Assembly: GCF_907164915.1 (NCBI RefSeq)
Contig: NC_061869.1
Coordinates: forward strand, 24,846,676-24,910,675
Source of the DNA: Impatiens glandulifera
Taxonomy: Eukaryota > Streptophyta > Magnoliopsida > Ericales > Balsaminaceae
DNA: 64,000 nucleotides
Direction of reading: 5' to 3'
The notes under the pieces are model-generated. The model was given only the letters and a program-made list of their open reading frames with translations, was not told the DNA's origin and made no database searches. Below are positions 36,230 to 48,139 of this stretch, piece by piece (the first letter of the stretch is position 1; each line of letters starts with the position of its first letter). The translations under genes were made by a program, and so were the position numbers.

Positions 36230-36885
36230 CTAGAAATCCAAAATTTTAGAAGGAATGGGAAAACTCTTACTAGGTTCATTTAGAAGGAAGAAAAGAAGGG
36301 ATCTAAGAGGACCATCAAAGCCAAAAATCTTCTTCCGAGCAACAACCATTCTGACAAGATTTCCGAAGAGGAAGCTTGTCCAGTTGACAGGAACACCCCT
36401 GGTGATAGCCACCATTATCTGAAAGACCTTCGTACAATACTTGTAAGAAGACTCCTTAGAAAGAAGGGATTTCGATACGATGTCGCTTAAAAGAGCATAT
36501 TCAACCTTTAGGAGGTTTTTCTTTCCATGAATGTCTACTTGAAGGGAATCAAAAAAGACTTTCATCATCGTATACATTATATCAGGAGGAGTGGTTGAAA
36601 ACTCATCGATACGTACTTTTGGAAGTGGGAAAAACGTACCGAAGGACTCTTCGGTGATGCAGATCATCTGGCTCATCACGGCCCAGCAATAACTTTGTCT
36701 TGATAGAAGCTAACGGTTTCGAAGAATTTGTTGACTAGCTGTTCGTGATAGAGTTCATGAGGAGAAAGAAACTTCCTAAGCCCGAAATCTTTAAGAGACT
36801 CAAACATCCTATGCATTCTAGGAGATTGGAAAGTTGATACGGATTGAAAATCCACTTGAATCGACTTTGGACGAAAAGACGACAT
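36230..36885 (-). pseudogene. Accessory ORF of Sirevirus B1 (one internal stop)
   Basis: ATG at 36885 (MSSFRPKSIQVDFQSVS) opens 69 codons to a TGA after VIAGP. A second open stretch (36679-36230) continues with MSQMICITEESFGTFFPLP and the signature GVPVNWTSFLFGNLVRMV. Past 36230 the product goes on in other frames, with a Lys-rich tail, to about 36060. It has the same block order as the E and A2 aORFs, and no membrane segment. It stands alone between pol and the PPT. Function unknown. Confidence 0.7.
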
Positions 36886-36977
36886 TTCGATTTGATGAAC
36901 AAGGGTTTGAACGATTCGAGTTCTAAAGAGAGATAGATTGATTTCTAAGATTTTCTATCTTTTAGAGTGGATGACCC

Positions 36978-36985
36978 TATAAATA
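36978..36985 (-). promoter_or_regulatory. Putative internal TATA box of the B1 aORF
   Basis: TATTTATA on the minus strand lies 93 bp before the ATG at 36885. It is followed by a leader rich in CTCTCT/AATC words. Confidence 0.5.
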
Positions 36986-37668
36986 TTAAGGTTTAATCAT
37001 TCAGAAAATAACGAATGATTACTCCTACCGTCAAGAACTTCAAAAGTCAGTTCCCAATAAACACAGCATTTAATGTTAGCATGAGACCGAACGTTTAATA
37101 CTAAGTCTATAAGCAAAAGTTGTTAGAAATATTAGTCATTCCTTGCATATTGACAGACACGTGTCTTCAATTCTTTTGAGGAATGACTGATTTAGTTTTC
37201 GGCGTGAAAATGAACTTGAGCAGAAATAATTAAAAGACAAATGTCCAAATAGCCGAAGATGAAGAGTCTAATTACACCAATAGTTAGACGTTTATTCTTC
37301 TTTTCACATTTTCACCTACTTTTTTTTGAAAATCAGTCTATTAGACGTATCCGTCTAATTATGCAATAACATCACGTGAGACACGCGTGTCTGGTTAGAC
37401 GTGAGAATCCTCTTGCTCATTACGTAAAAACGTCTAATCGTCTATTAAACGTATCCGTCTATTAGACGTATCCGTCTAACCATGCAGGTTAGAATAACCA
37501 AGACGATAATTTTAGATGAAGATGAAACTACTAAAGTAGACGAGTGTCTAAGTAGTTGTGTTTCTCAAAACTCTAAATCCTTAGGACAAATTGAGACCTC
37601 CGTCTTTCATATCTGTTCAGTTGCGTTTTGAACAATATGTTCCCCCTTAATTTATGCACGTAATTACA
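36986..37668 (-). other. Pol-aORF spacer of B1 with TTAGACG repeats
   Basis: Non-coding. TTAGACG/CGTCTAA words cluster at 37270-37490, upstream of the aORF's TATA box. The corresponding spacer of E has the same feature at 5090-5480. Confidence 0.7.
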
Positions 37669-39675
37669 TCAATCAAGATCAACAAGACCTAACATGTTTC
37701 TAAAGAGAGAAAACTTAGCTTCCAGTAGGGGTTTCGTGAAGATGTTTACAATTTGTTGATCTGTAGAGACATGTTCAAGACGAATCTGCTTTTGATTGAC
37801 GTGTTCTCGAATGAAATGATTCCTGATTTCAATATGCTTTGTCCAAGAGTGCACAACTGGGTTGTAGGTGATTGTGATAGCACTTGTGTTGTCGCAGAAA
37901 ATTGGAGATTCATCAGCTTCAATCACATAATCTTTTAAGCTGTTGTTGAATCCACAGAACATGAGAACAGAAACTTCCAGCTGCAAGATACTCTGCTTCA
38001 GCTGTAGACGTGGCAACCGACGTTTGCTTCTTGCTGAACCATGTGATTAGACGATCTCCAAGGAACTGGCAAGTTCCACTTCTGCTTTTTTTATCAATTT
38101 TGCATCCTGCATAATCTGCATCTGAGAAACTAATTAAATTAAACTGGAATCCTTCGGATACCACAGTCCCACATTTTAAGTTCCCTTTAAGTATTTAAGA
38201 ATACGTTTAGCAGCAGTAAAGTGAGAAAGTTTAGGATCAGCCTGAAATCTGCCACAAACACCAACAGCAAATTGAATGTCTGGCCTGCTAGCAGTTACAT
38301 ACAGCAATAAACTGATGAGTCCTCTATATGTTGTTACATCGACACTTTGACCACCTTCATCTTTATCTAGTTTAATCGAAGAGCTCATTGGAGTAGCTGC
38401 TGCAGAACAATTCTCCAAACCAAACTTCTTTAACAGTTCTTTGGTGTATTTGTCCTGGTTGATAAGAGTTCTGTTTTCTAACTGACGGACTTGAAGCCCA
38501 AGGAAGAATGTAAGTTTTCCCATCATGCTCATTTCAAACCTGTTCTGCATCAGCTTGGCAAATTTCTCACACAATTTGGGGTTAGTTGAGCTAAAGATAA
38601 TGTCATTAATATATATCTGAACAAGTAGAATGTGAGAATCTTTAGTAAATCTAAACAGGGTTTTATCCACTATTCCAACAACAAAGTCATGATCAAATAA
38701 GAAGTTGGTTAAAGTGTCATACCAAGCTCTAGGAGCTTGTTTCAGACCATACAATGCTTTGTCAAGCCTATAAACATGATTTGGCAAAATATGATCTACA
38801 AAACCAGGGGGTTGCTCAACATATACTTCGTCACTTAATTTTCCATTTAAGAATGCACTTTTCACATCCATTTGAAAGACTTTAAAATTCTTAAATGATG
38901 CATATGCTAGGAAGATTCTGTTTGCCTCTAGTCTTGCAACCGGTGTAAAAGACTCATCAAAATCAATACCTTCCTCTTGTCTGTATCCTTGAGCAACTAA
39001 ACGAGCTTTGTTTCTAATGACTAAGCCATCTTCACTAAGCTTGTTTCTAAAGACCCATCTTGTTCCTATGACTGACTTGTCAGTTGGTCTTGGAGTAAGA
39101 TACCACACTTTATTTCTAGCAAATTGGTTTAACTCCTCTTTTATAGCATTGATCCAATCTGGATCAACTATAGCTTCACCAATTTTCTTAGGTTCAATTT
39201 GAGAAATAAATGCAGAATTGGCCATTTCATCCATCAATTGATGTCTTGTCCTTCGAGGATAAAAAGGATTTCCGATTATCAGTTCTGGTGGATGATTTCT
39301 ATTCCATATGAAGTTGGATCTAAGGGGATTGGTCATCTGAATTGGTGACACCGCGACATCCAAACTCTCAACTTCTTGTTGAACAGGAGTTTGCACGTCT
39401 GGTTGAATTTCAACCGGATCAGCCACTAGATCAGATAGAGCCATCCGCTTGTCAAAAGTTTCTTCTTCTTCACTTATAGACTCAAGACTAGTCGCTTTTA
39501 GTCTGTCAGCAAGATCAATGGGTTCATTAGATTTGCTCTCAACAGGCTCATCAAAAACTACATGGAGGGATTCTTCAATAGTCTGTGTTCTTTTGTTGTA
39601 AACTTTGTAAGCCTTGCTTACTGATGAGTATCCCAACATGAATCCCTCATCTGCTTTAGCATTAAAAGCAGTCAA
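37669..39675 (-). pseudogene. pol: RT and RNase H of Sirevirus B1
   Basis: The first 499 codons (39675-38176) are open. They include the FMLGYS block, the linker [20 protein letters not shown], the RT start WVFRNKL...[28 protein letters not shown], and the catalytic box as YIND (YVDD in A2, C and G), then [14 protein letters not shown] follows KGT; RNase H continues in another frame (38164 onward, DADYAG, STAEAEYLAA) and ends with NIFTKPLLEAKFSLFRNMLGL at 37669. The YIND change, Asp to Asn in the metal-binding pair, should abolish polymerase activity. Confidence 0.85.
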
Positions 39676-40810
39676 ATAAACCTTTCCATTGTTGTGGATA
39701 AAACATTTACACCCAAATATCTTAAAATAAGAAACTGTGGGAATTCTCCCATAGTACAGTTCATAGGGAGTTTTATCAAAACGTTTGTTAATTATTGACC
39801 GATTTTGTGTAAAGTAGGCAGTACTAATGACTTCAGCCTAGAACCTCTGATGTACATCTGATTCGGCAAGCATAGATCTCGCTGCTTCCTTCAGAGTTCT
39901 CACTATTCTCTCAACAATGCCATATTACTGTGGAGTTCTGGCACTAGACAACTCGTGCCTAATTCTAGTCTCCTCGAGATAGGATGATAGGTATCTGTTA
40001 GTGCAGTTCCCTGATCACTTCTGATGCATGTAATATTTAGAGATTTCTGATTCTGAATCCCTTTAAATATCCTAATCAAGTTTTCAGCAGTTTTATCTTT
40101 TGATGGTAAAAATGCTACCCATGTAAATCGAGAAAAATCATCAATACCAATTAAGGCAAATCTCATTCCTCCAATACTTTTTACAGGAATTGGACCAAAA
40201 AGTACTATATGTAAAAGTTCTAGGATACGGCTGGATTGTGATTTTCCTTTGCTTTTGAACTTCTTAAATGATGATCTGCCATGTTTGCCTAACTGGAAAG
40301 AAGTGCATATCTTGTCCTTTGAAAACTGAAGTTTGGGCAAACCAATAACTAAATTGTTTGAACAAATGTTGTTAATGGTTTTAAAATTCAAATGGTTTAA
40401 ACGTTTATGCAATAACTATTTCTAGTCATTCTTGGAAATCATGCACATAGGATCAGAGGATTCTTTTTGCCAATTCATTTTGTATGAGTTTTCTACTCTA
40501 CTTCCAGTCAATAAGATGTTTCCATCTTGGTCTTTTACTAAACATGCATGAGTTTGAAAGTCTACTAACAAACCATTATCACATAATTGACTAATGTTGA
40601 TCAAGTTATAACACATATTGTCAACAAGCAGCACGTCATTAATAGTTAGGTTACCATGGATAATTTTACCCTTACCCATGGTCTTACCCTTCTTGTTGTC
40701 ACCAAATGTGATCTTAGGTCCAGAGCAATCTGATATATCATTGAGGAGCCGTCTGTTTCTTGTCATATGCCTAGAACATCCGCTATCAAGATACCATACA
40801 AATTCCTCCA
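39676..40810 (-). pseudogene. pol: Protease and integrase of Sirevirus B1
   Basis: Protease active site YLDSGCSRHMTRN at ~40795, followed by the HGNLTINDVLLVDNMCYN block to 40422. Integrase runs from MHKRLNHLNFKT (40412). The first core motif is LLHIVLFGP, Val in place of the catalytic Asp. The second reads RSDQGTAL, and a stop lies in the PQ-x-YG-x-VER block near 39920. The join to RT lies near 39700-39840, with further stops. Confidence 0.8.
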
Positions 40811-40979
40811 GTCCTTTGTTTATTTGTACCTACATAAATAAATATTTACAATCTTTTGGTACCCACTTTCAATTGGGTCATCGGTCAATCAGTCCCTTAG
40901 GAATCCATATTTGAGTTATTCTGATGGATTTCCCATTTTGAGTTGTGATTAATGCGTATGTTTTTGACTTAGCAGACAA

Positions 40980-42060
40980 CTTTATGCTAGCCAGTGATCC
41001 TTTAGCTTTTGAAGAAGATTTTCTTTTAAAATCCTTGACTTAGAGTCAGGTTTTAAATTACCAGACTTATTAGATTTTTCTAGCTTATTTTTAAGCCAGC
41101 TAACAGTCGGCGGAACATAAACTATTTCATTTTTGAAAGCAACTTCTTCATGAATAGGATCAGATTCAATGTCAGTCATACTTCCTTTGACAAAGTTTAT
41201 AGGCTTAAACTTGTCAGTTGGATAATTTGAATTTTTTCAGGACAGATTATGGTCATTTCTGTCATATCCCAATCCGGATCTAGATCCATTAGGTTTTAAC
41301 ATACTGATCTGATATTTGACAGAATCTCCGGATCTTGTCCATGCACTGACTACATAGTTAAATCTCTTGTTTTCAGATAAAAGATTTTGAATTTGTTCCT
41401 TGAGCATCTCATTCTCAAACGAGATCTCTGTTAAGTTTTCATCAAAAATGTTTGGTTCAGATTCTTGGTTTGAGGAAAGAACAGTTGATTCATATTTAAC
41501 TTTCATTTCATAAAAAGAGTCAGTTAGCTTCTTGTACTCAATAGCCATTTCATTGAGTGCATTAGTTAACTCCTCGTTTGTGAATTCTGGTGCAAAGACA
41601 TTATTTACCTTGGATTGATCATCTGCCATCAGACATGTGACAGCTTCATTCTCTTTTTCAGCAGAAGGCTCCTCTGAATCACTGTCAGCCCAACTGGATT
41701 TGTTTTTACTGCATATGAATGCTTTCTGGTTCTTCTTTGTTTGAGAGTTTGTACAGTAGATCTGATTAACTTTATCCCATATCTCTTTAGCAGTGGAACA
41801 GGACTTGATCTCACAGAACATCTTCATGTTGAGCGACTGGTACAGTATATTCTTAGCAACATTATCTAGGTTGTTGGTCATCTTATCTTCAGTAGTCCAC
41901 TCACTTCTTGGCTTTGAAATCTTTATGGGGCCATCAGTAATAACGCTCCACATATCATAGTTAATAGCAGCCAAGTGAGCTTGCATCCTTATCATCCAAT
42001 ATTCGTAGGTGTCCCTTGACAGAAGAGGAATTTCATTGATGATAGATATGCTTCCGATTC
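40980..42060 (-). pseudogene. gag: gag of Sirevirus B1, lacking its zinc knuckle
   Basis: Residues recognisable as gag begin just inside the LTR edge (~42060), but no in-frame ATG is left there; the first is at 41995. The capsid start runs to KEIWDKVNQIYC. It then jumps within a few codons to the acidic DSDSEEPSAEKE region (~41690), skipping the central block and the CCHC knuckle found in the D, E, A2 and A3 gags. The coiled coil and the C-terminal VPPTVSWLKNKLEK block follow. A stop at 41237 and a shift precede the last part (41179-40982). Confidence 0.75.
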
Positions 42061-42082
42061 TTGATGCTTGAGAATAGAAACA

Positions 42083-42098
42083 AGTCTCTAATACTAAT
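42083..42098 (-). promoter_or_regulatory. Degenerate primer-binding site of B1
   Basis: The minus strand reads ATTAGTATTAGAGACT directly after the LTR, against the consensus TTGGTATCAGAGC. Confidence 0.65.
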
Positions 42099-43949
42099 TG
42101 ATAGGATCGGCTTTATCGATAGAGACGGGAGTCTGACTAAGGATGAAGGCTTATGAAAAACGGTTTGAAAGAAATCCTGTTAGGGACTTAATTCGCTTTC
42201 TATTCTACGCAAACACTTGTAAACACTTGAAACGGATTCAAGGAGGAATTGTTTACTTGGGTTTGAAGCACAAGATAAAATATGAAAAGATGACAGAAAT
42301 GAAAGAACACGGCAATTTGTTTATGGATGTTCGGAGAAACTCTCCTACGTCACCCCTTCTTCCAACCACATGAAGGATTAACTATAATATGATTCGAATC
42401 AAATACAGTTTACACACACTTAGTTCACTATTGAACAGAACACTTTTTGTTCAATTACAAGATGAAGAATATCACTCAGCTAAAGGTGTTTTTGATTCTA
42501 GCTCTCTCTTGATTCACACACAGTACAATCAAAAAGCAGCTTCACAGTATGAATATTCAAAGGCTAGAATTCAGTAAGCAAGAAGATAGAACAGTTTCAC
42601 TCTCTGTAAAATCCGATTGTTTGTTCGTTGTGTAAGGCAAAATCGTAAGGCCGATTGTCCGTTGTTCTATAGATTTGTTAAATACTGAGTAGGATTTAAC
42701 GGTCGAATCTTCAAGAATGATACGTGGCACTCTTCCATTGGAAAGCCTCCATTGTACACAACAGGATCTGAGCACAGGGATCGTGGCCATACATCACTGG
42801 TAGTGCGCCGAATATTCTATTAGGGATGTACCTGCAAAACAAGTAATGTGAGAAAAATTTTCTTACGTGGCATTCCTTGGTTGGTTGCATATAGTTGTTG
42901 TACTAATCTTCACTAGAAAGTGGAGCAGGAGTAGGGTACAGTTATAGCACATGGGTAGGTGAAATGCTAGATTCAAGCATACTACTTAAATTGAGCATTT
43001 AGACGTATTTCAGTTAGACGGATTGTAAAATCAGTCAAATGAAATCACACATCTCCTTTAAATAATAACGTCTATTAGACCGCCTGGTCTAATAGAATTA
43101 GACTTACGTCTAATTATTCAATAATCATTAGACGGTACGTCTAACTCCACTGAGTTAGACTACACGTCTAATTCCGGTTCTACCTCAGACTTGTCTGAAG
43201 GAGTTAGACGAACGTCTAACTTTCACTAATTAGACCACACGTCTAATTATTCAATAACCATTAAACGGTACGTCTAACTCCACTGAGTTAGACTACATGT
43301 CTAATTCCGGTTCTACCTCAGACTTGTTTGAAGGAGCTAGACACACGTCTAACTTTCACTAATTAGACTACGCGTCTAATTATTAGACTATTAGACTGCA
43401 CGTCTAACTCCGATGAGTTAGATTGTACGTCTAATTTCGTGTATTCATTAGACTTACACGTCTAACTCCGATGAGTTAGACTGTACATCTAATTCCGTGT
43501 ATCTATTAGACCATCCATCTAATTACACGTCTATTAGACTACACGTCTAACTCCGATGAGTTAGACTGTACGTCTAATTCTATGCATTCATTAGACTACA
43601 TGTCTAAATCCGATGAGTTAGACTGTACGTCTAATTCTATGCATTCATTAGACTACATGTCTAACTCCGATGAGTTAGACTGTACGTCTAATTTTATGCA
43701 TTAGACTTACGTCTAATTCCGTGAATCTATAATAACATCCGTATAATTACACGTCTAACTCCGATGAGTTAGACTATACGTCTAATTCTATGCATTGAAT
43801 GCCAAAATCGGTCTAATGACCCTCATTAGAGCCAAGTCTTATGAAATATTGTTTCAATACACCTGCATCAAAACTCATAAGACATTTCATCATCAAAATC
43901 TCGATGGTTAAATTATTTCAACACTTATTCAAAATAATTTGACCCAACA
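42099..43949 (-). repeat. 5' LTR of B1
   Basis: 1851 bp, minus-strand ends TGTTGGGTC and CCTATCA. The TTAGAC/GTCTAA array is at 43000-43790. The shared hairpin motif is at 42321-42375. It aligns closely with the 3' LTR at both ends; the main difference is repeat number. TSD copy AATCT at 43950-43954. Confidence 0.9.
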
Positions 43950-46900
43950 AATCTCGTAGAAGCAAATTCCGAGGAATATGAAGGTCAGATGCTACTGATG
44001 GCACAGATCTTTACCACAACATCAGTCGTCGCCGACGTACAAGAGATTTTTTTTAATTCAGAAAATGGTGTACCCAGGGATACCACTAACAGCGTGTGTT
44101 ACCTGGACACTAGAGCTAGTAGTCACATGACGGGTTACAAGAAGGTATTCACAACGCTTGACAAAACTGTAAAAGTTAAAGTACGGTTCAGCGACAATTC
44201 TATGGTAAATATATGCAGAAAGGAAATGGTGATGATTTAATGTGTCACTAGCGACCATCAAATTCTATCTAATGTCTTCTATATCCCAAGCCTATAGTAA
44301 TCTATTCTCACTTGGTCAACTTGACAAAAATGGATGTAAGATCATCATAAAAAATGGGGTACTTTGCATCTCTAATCACTCACGCAAAATACTCGCTCGT
44401 GTTTAGCGAACACATAATCGACTTTACACCTTGAAACCAAATCCCACAGCACCGGTAATTCTATTGGCTCAAAAGGATGATATTGTGTGGTTATGACATG
44501 CACGCTTCAGTTATTTGCATTTCGGTGCTCTTCGAAATCTCTCGCTCAAGGGGTTAGTATGTGGTATTCCAAAAATTGAGCACGTGGAGAAGTTATGTGA
44601 TGGTTGTGCGCTCAAAAAACAACACAAGACTTTGTTTCCACAAGCCACTACATATCGAGCACAACGCCTACTAAAGTTAGTTCACATCAATCTGTGTGGC
44701 CCGGTCACACCAGCAACCGAAGATGGGAAACGGTATTTTTTTCTTTTAGATAATGACTTTAGTCAATGTATGTGGCTTGAGGTGCTCAAAATGAAGGACG
44801 AAGCATTGTGCTACTTCAAGAAGATCAAAGCGGCAATAGAGGTAGAACGTGAGTGCAAATTGCTTGCATTATGAAAGTACCGGGTATGTTTTGGGGAGAG
44901 GCAATAAAGATAGTTGTATATCTCTTATATCGCGCACCGATAAGGAGTGTTGAAGGCATGACACCTTACAAGGCTTGGAACAATAGGAAGCCTAACGTAC
45001 ACCATTTGAGGACTTTTGGCTACATAGCACGCATGTGAAGAATCTCGGTCCAGGCATTCACAAGCTCGTAGATTGCTCGACGTCGGGGTTATTATTGGGC
45101 TACAAAGAGGGAGTGAAAGCCTATCGAGTGTATGATCTAGAAGGGAAGCGGTTATACGTGACCATCAACGTTATTTTCGATGAATATCATGTCTGGAATT
45201 GGGAGATAGATGATAGCACGGAGATGGAAACAACACCAACTATATTCACTATGGTCTATCCCATAAAGACCAATGTTTCGACGCCTAAACCTAGTTCACA
45301 GGAACTAGAGCAACAAACGATTGTGCCTAGTCCGAAGAAAAACTAGTGGGACACACCACCAACACATGATGACGCCCACAACATCGACTTAAAACCTCAA
45401 CGTTACTGATGATTTAATGACATTTACAATCCCACTAATAATGTCGTTAATGTCGAAGTAAGAGGACTTTGTTTGATGGCTACTAAGGAGCGTAAAAGCG
45501 TGGATGAGGCACTTGCCAATGTGTCTTAGAAGGATGACATAGAGGAAAAGATGAAATCGATTCTTGAGAACAAGACGTGGTAACTTGTGTCACTTCTACT
45601 TGGTCATTGATCTATCAAGCTCAAATGGATGTTCATAGTTAAAAAAGACCTCGACGACAACATCTTGAAGCACAAGGCGAAACTCATCGAAAAAGTATAT
45701 GTGCAGCGTCAAGGGGTGCATTTTGAGGAAATTTTTTCTCTAGTGGCAAGAATGGAAATAGTACGTATGTTACTTGCACTTGTTATACACAACAAGTGGC
45801 AAGTAAACCACATAGACGTGAAGTCAACATTCTTGAATGGTGATCTCGTAGAGAAGGTCTATATAAAACAACCACCTATGTTCATCGATTCCAATAACAA
45901 ACGTAAAGTTCTTAAGTTGTGTAAGGCATTATATGGGCTCCGACAAACACCATAAGCATGGTACTCAAAATTGGACACCTCCCTTACTTCACTTAGTTTC
46001 ACAAGAAACCCGCTCGAGCATGTTGTCTATAGAATAAGTGATTCTCAATATTTCTTATTGGTGGGTGTCTATGTGGATGACTTGATTATTAAGGGCATAA
46101 ACAAGACATCATCAAGTTCAAGACACAAATGTGGGAAATGTTTAAAATGAGCAACATCGGTTTTCTAAGTTACTATTTGGGGGTTGAAGTATGTCAAAAT
46201 AACGGTGAAATTATATTGTGTCAAAAGGCATATGCTACGAAGATTTTGGAGAAAGTTGACATGTGTGACTATAACCCGTGTCATAGTCAAATGGAGCATC
46301 GACTCCGTCTTAGCAAGAAATACGGGAGTACGGTTGTGGATGCAACAAGGTATCGTATCATAACTGGCATTCTTTGCTACCTAGTAAACATGCGGTCTGA
46401 TATTGCTCACGTTGTGGGCATAGTTAGACGATAAATGGAGGCGCCAAGTTCTTAACATTGGGTTGCTATCAAGTAGATACTTCGATACGTACGAGGTACA
46501 TTGGGTTATGAGTGTTTTTATAAGTTGGAAGGATGTGAAGCTACATTAGTAGGCTACAATGATAGTGATCTCGCTGGCGATGTTGACGACCGCAAAAGCA
46601 CCTCGGGATAGTTTTTTATTGGAAGCAGCATTTTGACATGGACTTCGCATATGTAAAAGATTGTCGCTTTATCTTAATGCTAGGACGAGTACATCGTAGT
46701 GGCGACAACGGCATGTCAAGGTGTTTAGCTTAGTCGTCTTATCGGCGATCTAGTTGGGTGTAAAGAATTGAAATTTAAATTAATGGTTGATAACAAGTCA
46801 GTCATTGCTCTCTACAAGAATGTAGTTCATCATAAGAGAAGTAAACACATTGAAAAGAAGTTTCATTACATCCGAGAGTGAATTGAAGCAAGCAAGATGG

Positions 46901-47004
46901 ACATTGATAACGTTAACACTGATGGCTAGCTAACTGATATCCTAACAATGCGTTAGGGAGAAACAATTTCCTCGAGATGCGTTTAGAGCTCGGTGTTAAG
47001 CAAG
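43950..47004 (+). pseudogene. pol: Protease to RNase H of copia element C
   Basis: It continues the C frame after B1. The protease site reads YLDTRASSHMTG (Arg for the active-site Gly). Integrase has VHINLCGP (first Asp to Asn). A deletion near 44860 then removes the region with the second Asp and the Glu, jumping from VERECKL to VPGMFWGEA. RT pieces include FEEIFSLVARME, VNHIDVKSTFLNGD, ALYGLRQTP and YVDDLIIKG (~46072). RNase H remnants (DDRKSTSG, KHIEKKFHYIRE) run to about 47000. Many stops and shifts. Not a Sirevirus: different gag type, no aORF. Confidence 0.8.
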
Positions 47005-47012
47005 TTGAAGTA
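47005..47012. repeat. 8-bp target-site duplication of the hAT element (left)
   Basis: AGTTGAAG here and at 48106-48113. Eight bases is the hAT signature. Confidence 0.88.
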
Positions 47013-48105
47013 GGGGTGGAAAAAATTATTGAAAATATTGTGTCGTAATATATAAATATCAATATTTTTGGTATACCAAAGAAAAGGTAAGATATAATAC
47101 CGATACCAAAATTATAGGTAAGGTAAATGTATGAGATTTTCAAAATTTTGTTATATCGAGGTATACCTAAATACCGAAATAATATTTATAAATTAAAAAT
47201 TATATATTATATAATACTTATAAGGAAATAAATAAATTTGATATTAATTATTTAATTACATAATCAAAGAATTTGGAAATCAAATCAAAATATAATTATA
47301 TTGTAAGATAATTCAATATATGCAATCTCTAGTCATTCTATTTTATAAGATATAAAACTAACTGTATTTCACTATAAAGTGTTTAATTTTTTTTTCAAAA
47401 TAAACCTAATAAATTGTAAAATGTTATCAAGTTTATCTAAAATACAAAATACAACACGAAAAAGAGTAAAAACAACTTCAAAACCAAAACTCCCTATAAC
47501 TCCTAAACAAAGGAAGAGTATATATGAAAGAATACAATCAATCGGGGTATGCAAGTACTGTCAAGTTAAGATTTCAGTCATTTCTAGAAGTACTAGTGGG
47601 TTGAAAAAATAATTATTAAAAATGTGTAAGTTGAGTCCACTCTATGAAATGAAACAAGTAGAGCCTATAGAGGTGATAAAAGTCAAACTATATTGACGAA
47701 CGGGACGATGGGGAAAGAAAGTGTTTTGGTTCCATGTACTATTAACCAGAAAATATGTGGAAAAAAATTGACTAATTATGTGATCCTCGATGAAGTGTCA
47801 TTTAAAGTTGTCTAAATAAAAGAGTTTGGGAGCTTATTACAGAAGCACAACTGATGTTCAAGGTACTGAGCGAAAGAAAGTTGTAGGTATGGTTTTTGAT
47901 TTATTCTTAGTTGAATTGATTTTTTTTTTAAGTTAATATATTTTTTACGTATCAAAGGTATAATACCAATACTGTATTGTATACCGAAAGCAAGGTATAC
48001 CGAAATCAATGTAAGGTAAAAGTATACATTTTTCTATACCAAAACTTTAGGTAATGTTTAAGGTATGAATAAAAACTTAAGTTATATCGTACCGACCTAC
48101 CCTTA
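47013..48105. mobile_element. Non-autonomous hAT transposon, 1093 bp
   Basis: The left end TAGGGGTGGAAAA and the right end, read inward TAAGGGTAGGTCGG, form imperfect terminal inverted repeats of the TAGGGGTGG hAT type, flanked by an 8-bp TSD. Subterminal regions are full of GGTATACC/ACCGAAAT-like words. One short ORF with a BED-type finger remains; the transposase body is absent. It sits at the very end of C's pol frame. Confidence 0.88.
47379..47612 (+). pseudogene. BED-zinc-finger-like remnant of a hAT transposase
   Basis: 77 codons. The C-terminal part reads GVCKYCQVKISVISRST, then SGLKK. The spaced C-x2-C followed by a T/S-SGLKKH-like end matches the N-terminal BED finger of hAT transposases. 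The His/Cys half is lost at the stop. Confidence 0.5.
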
Positions 48106-48139
48106 AGTTGAAGTAGTATAACGAAATTAAGGGGTGATC

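Larger units (their letters stand above)
33787..43949 (-). mobile_element. Complete Sirevirus B1 (family B), about 10.2 kb, nested in C
   Basis: The order on the minus strand is 5' LTR (42099-43949), PBS, gag, protease, integrase, RT/RNase H, a spacer with LTR-like repeats, aORF, PPT, 3' LTR (33788-35838). TSD AATCT. It is inactive: gag lacks its zinc knuckle, pol has several stops, and the RT box is YIND. Confidence 0.9.

Noticed and set aside
47013..48105. Host coding exon around 47379-47612
   Set aside because: It lies wholly within a transposon with TIRs and 8-bp TSD and resembles a transposase BED finger.
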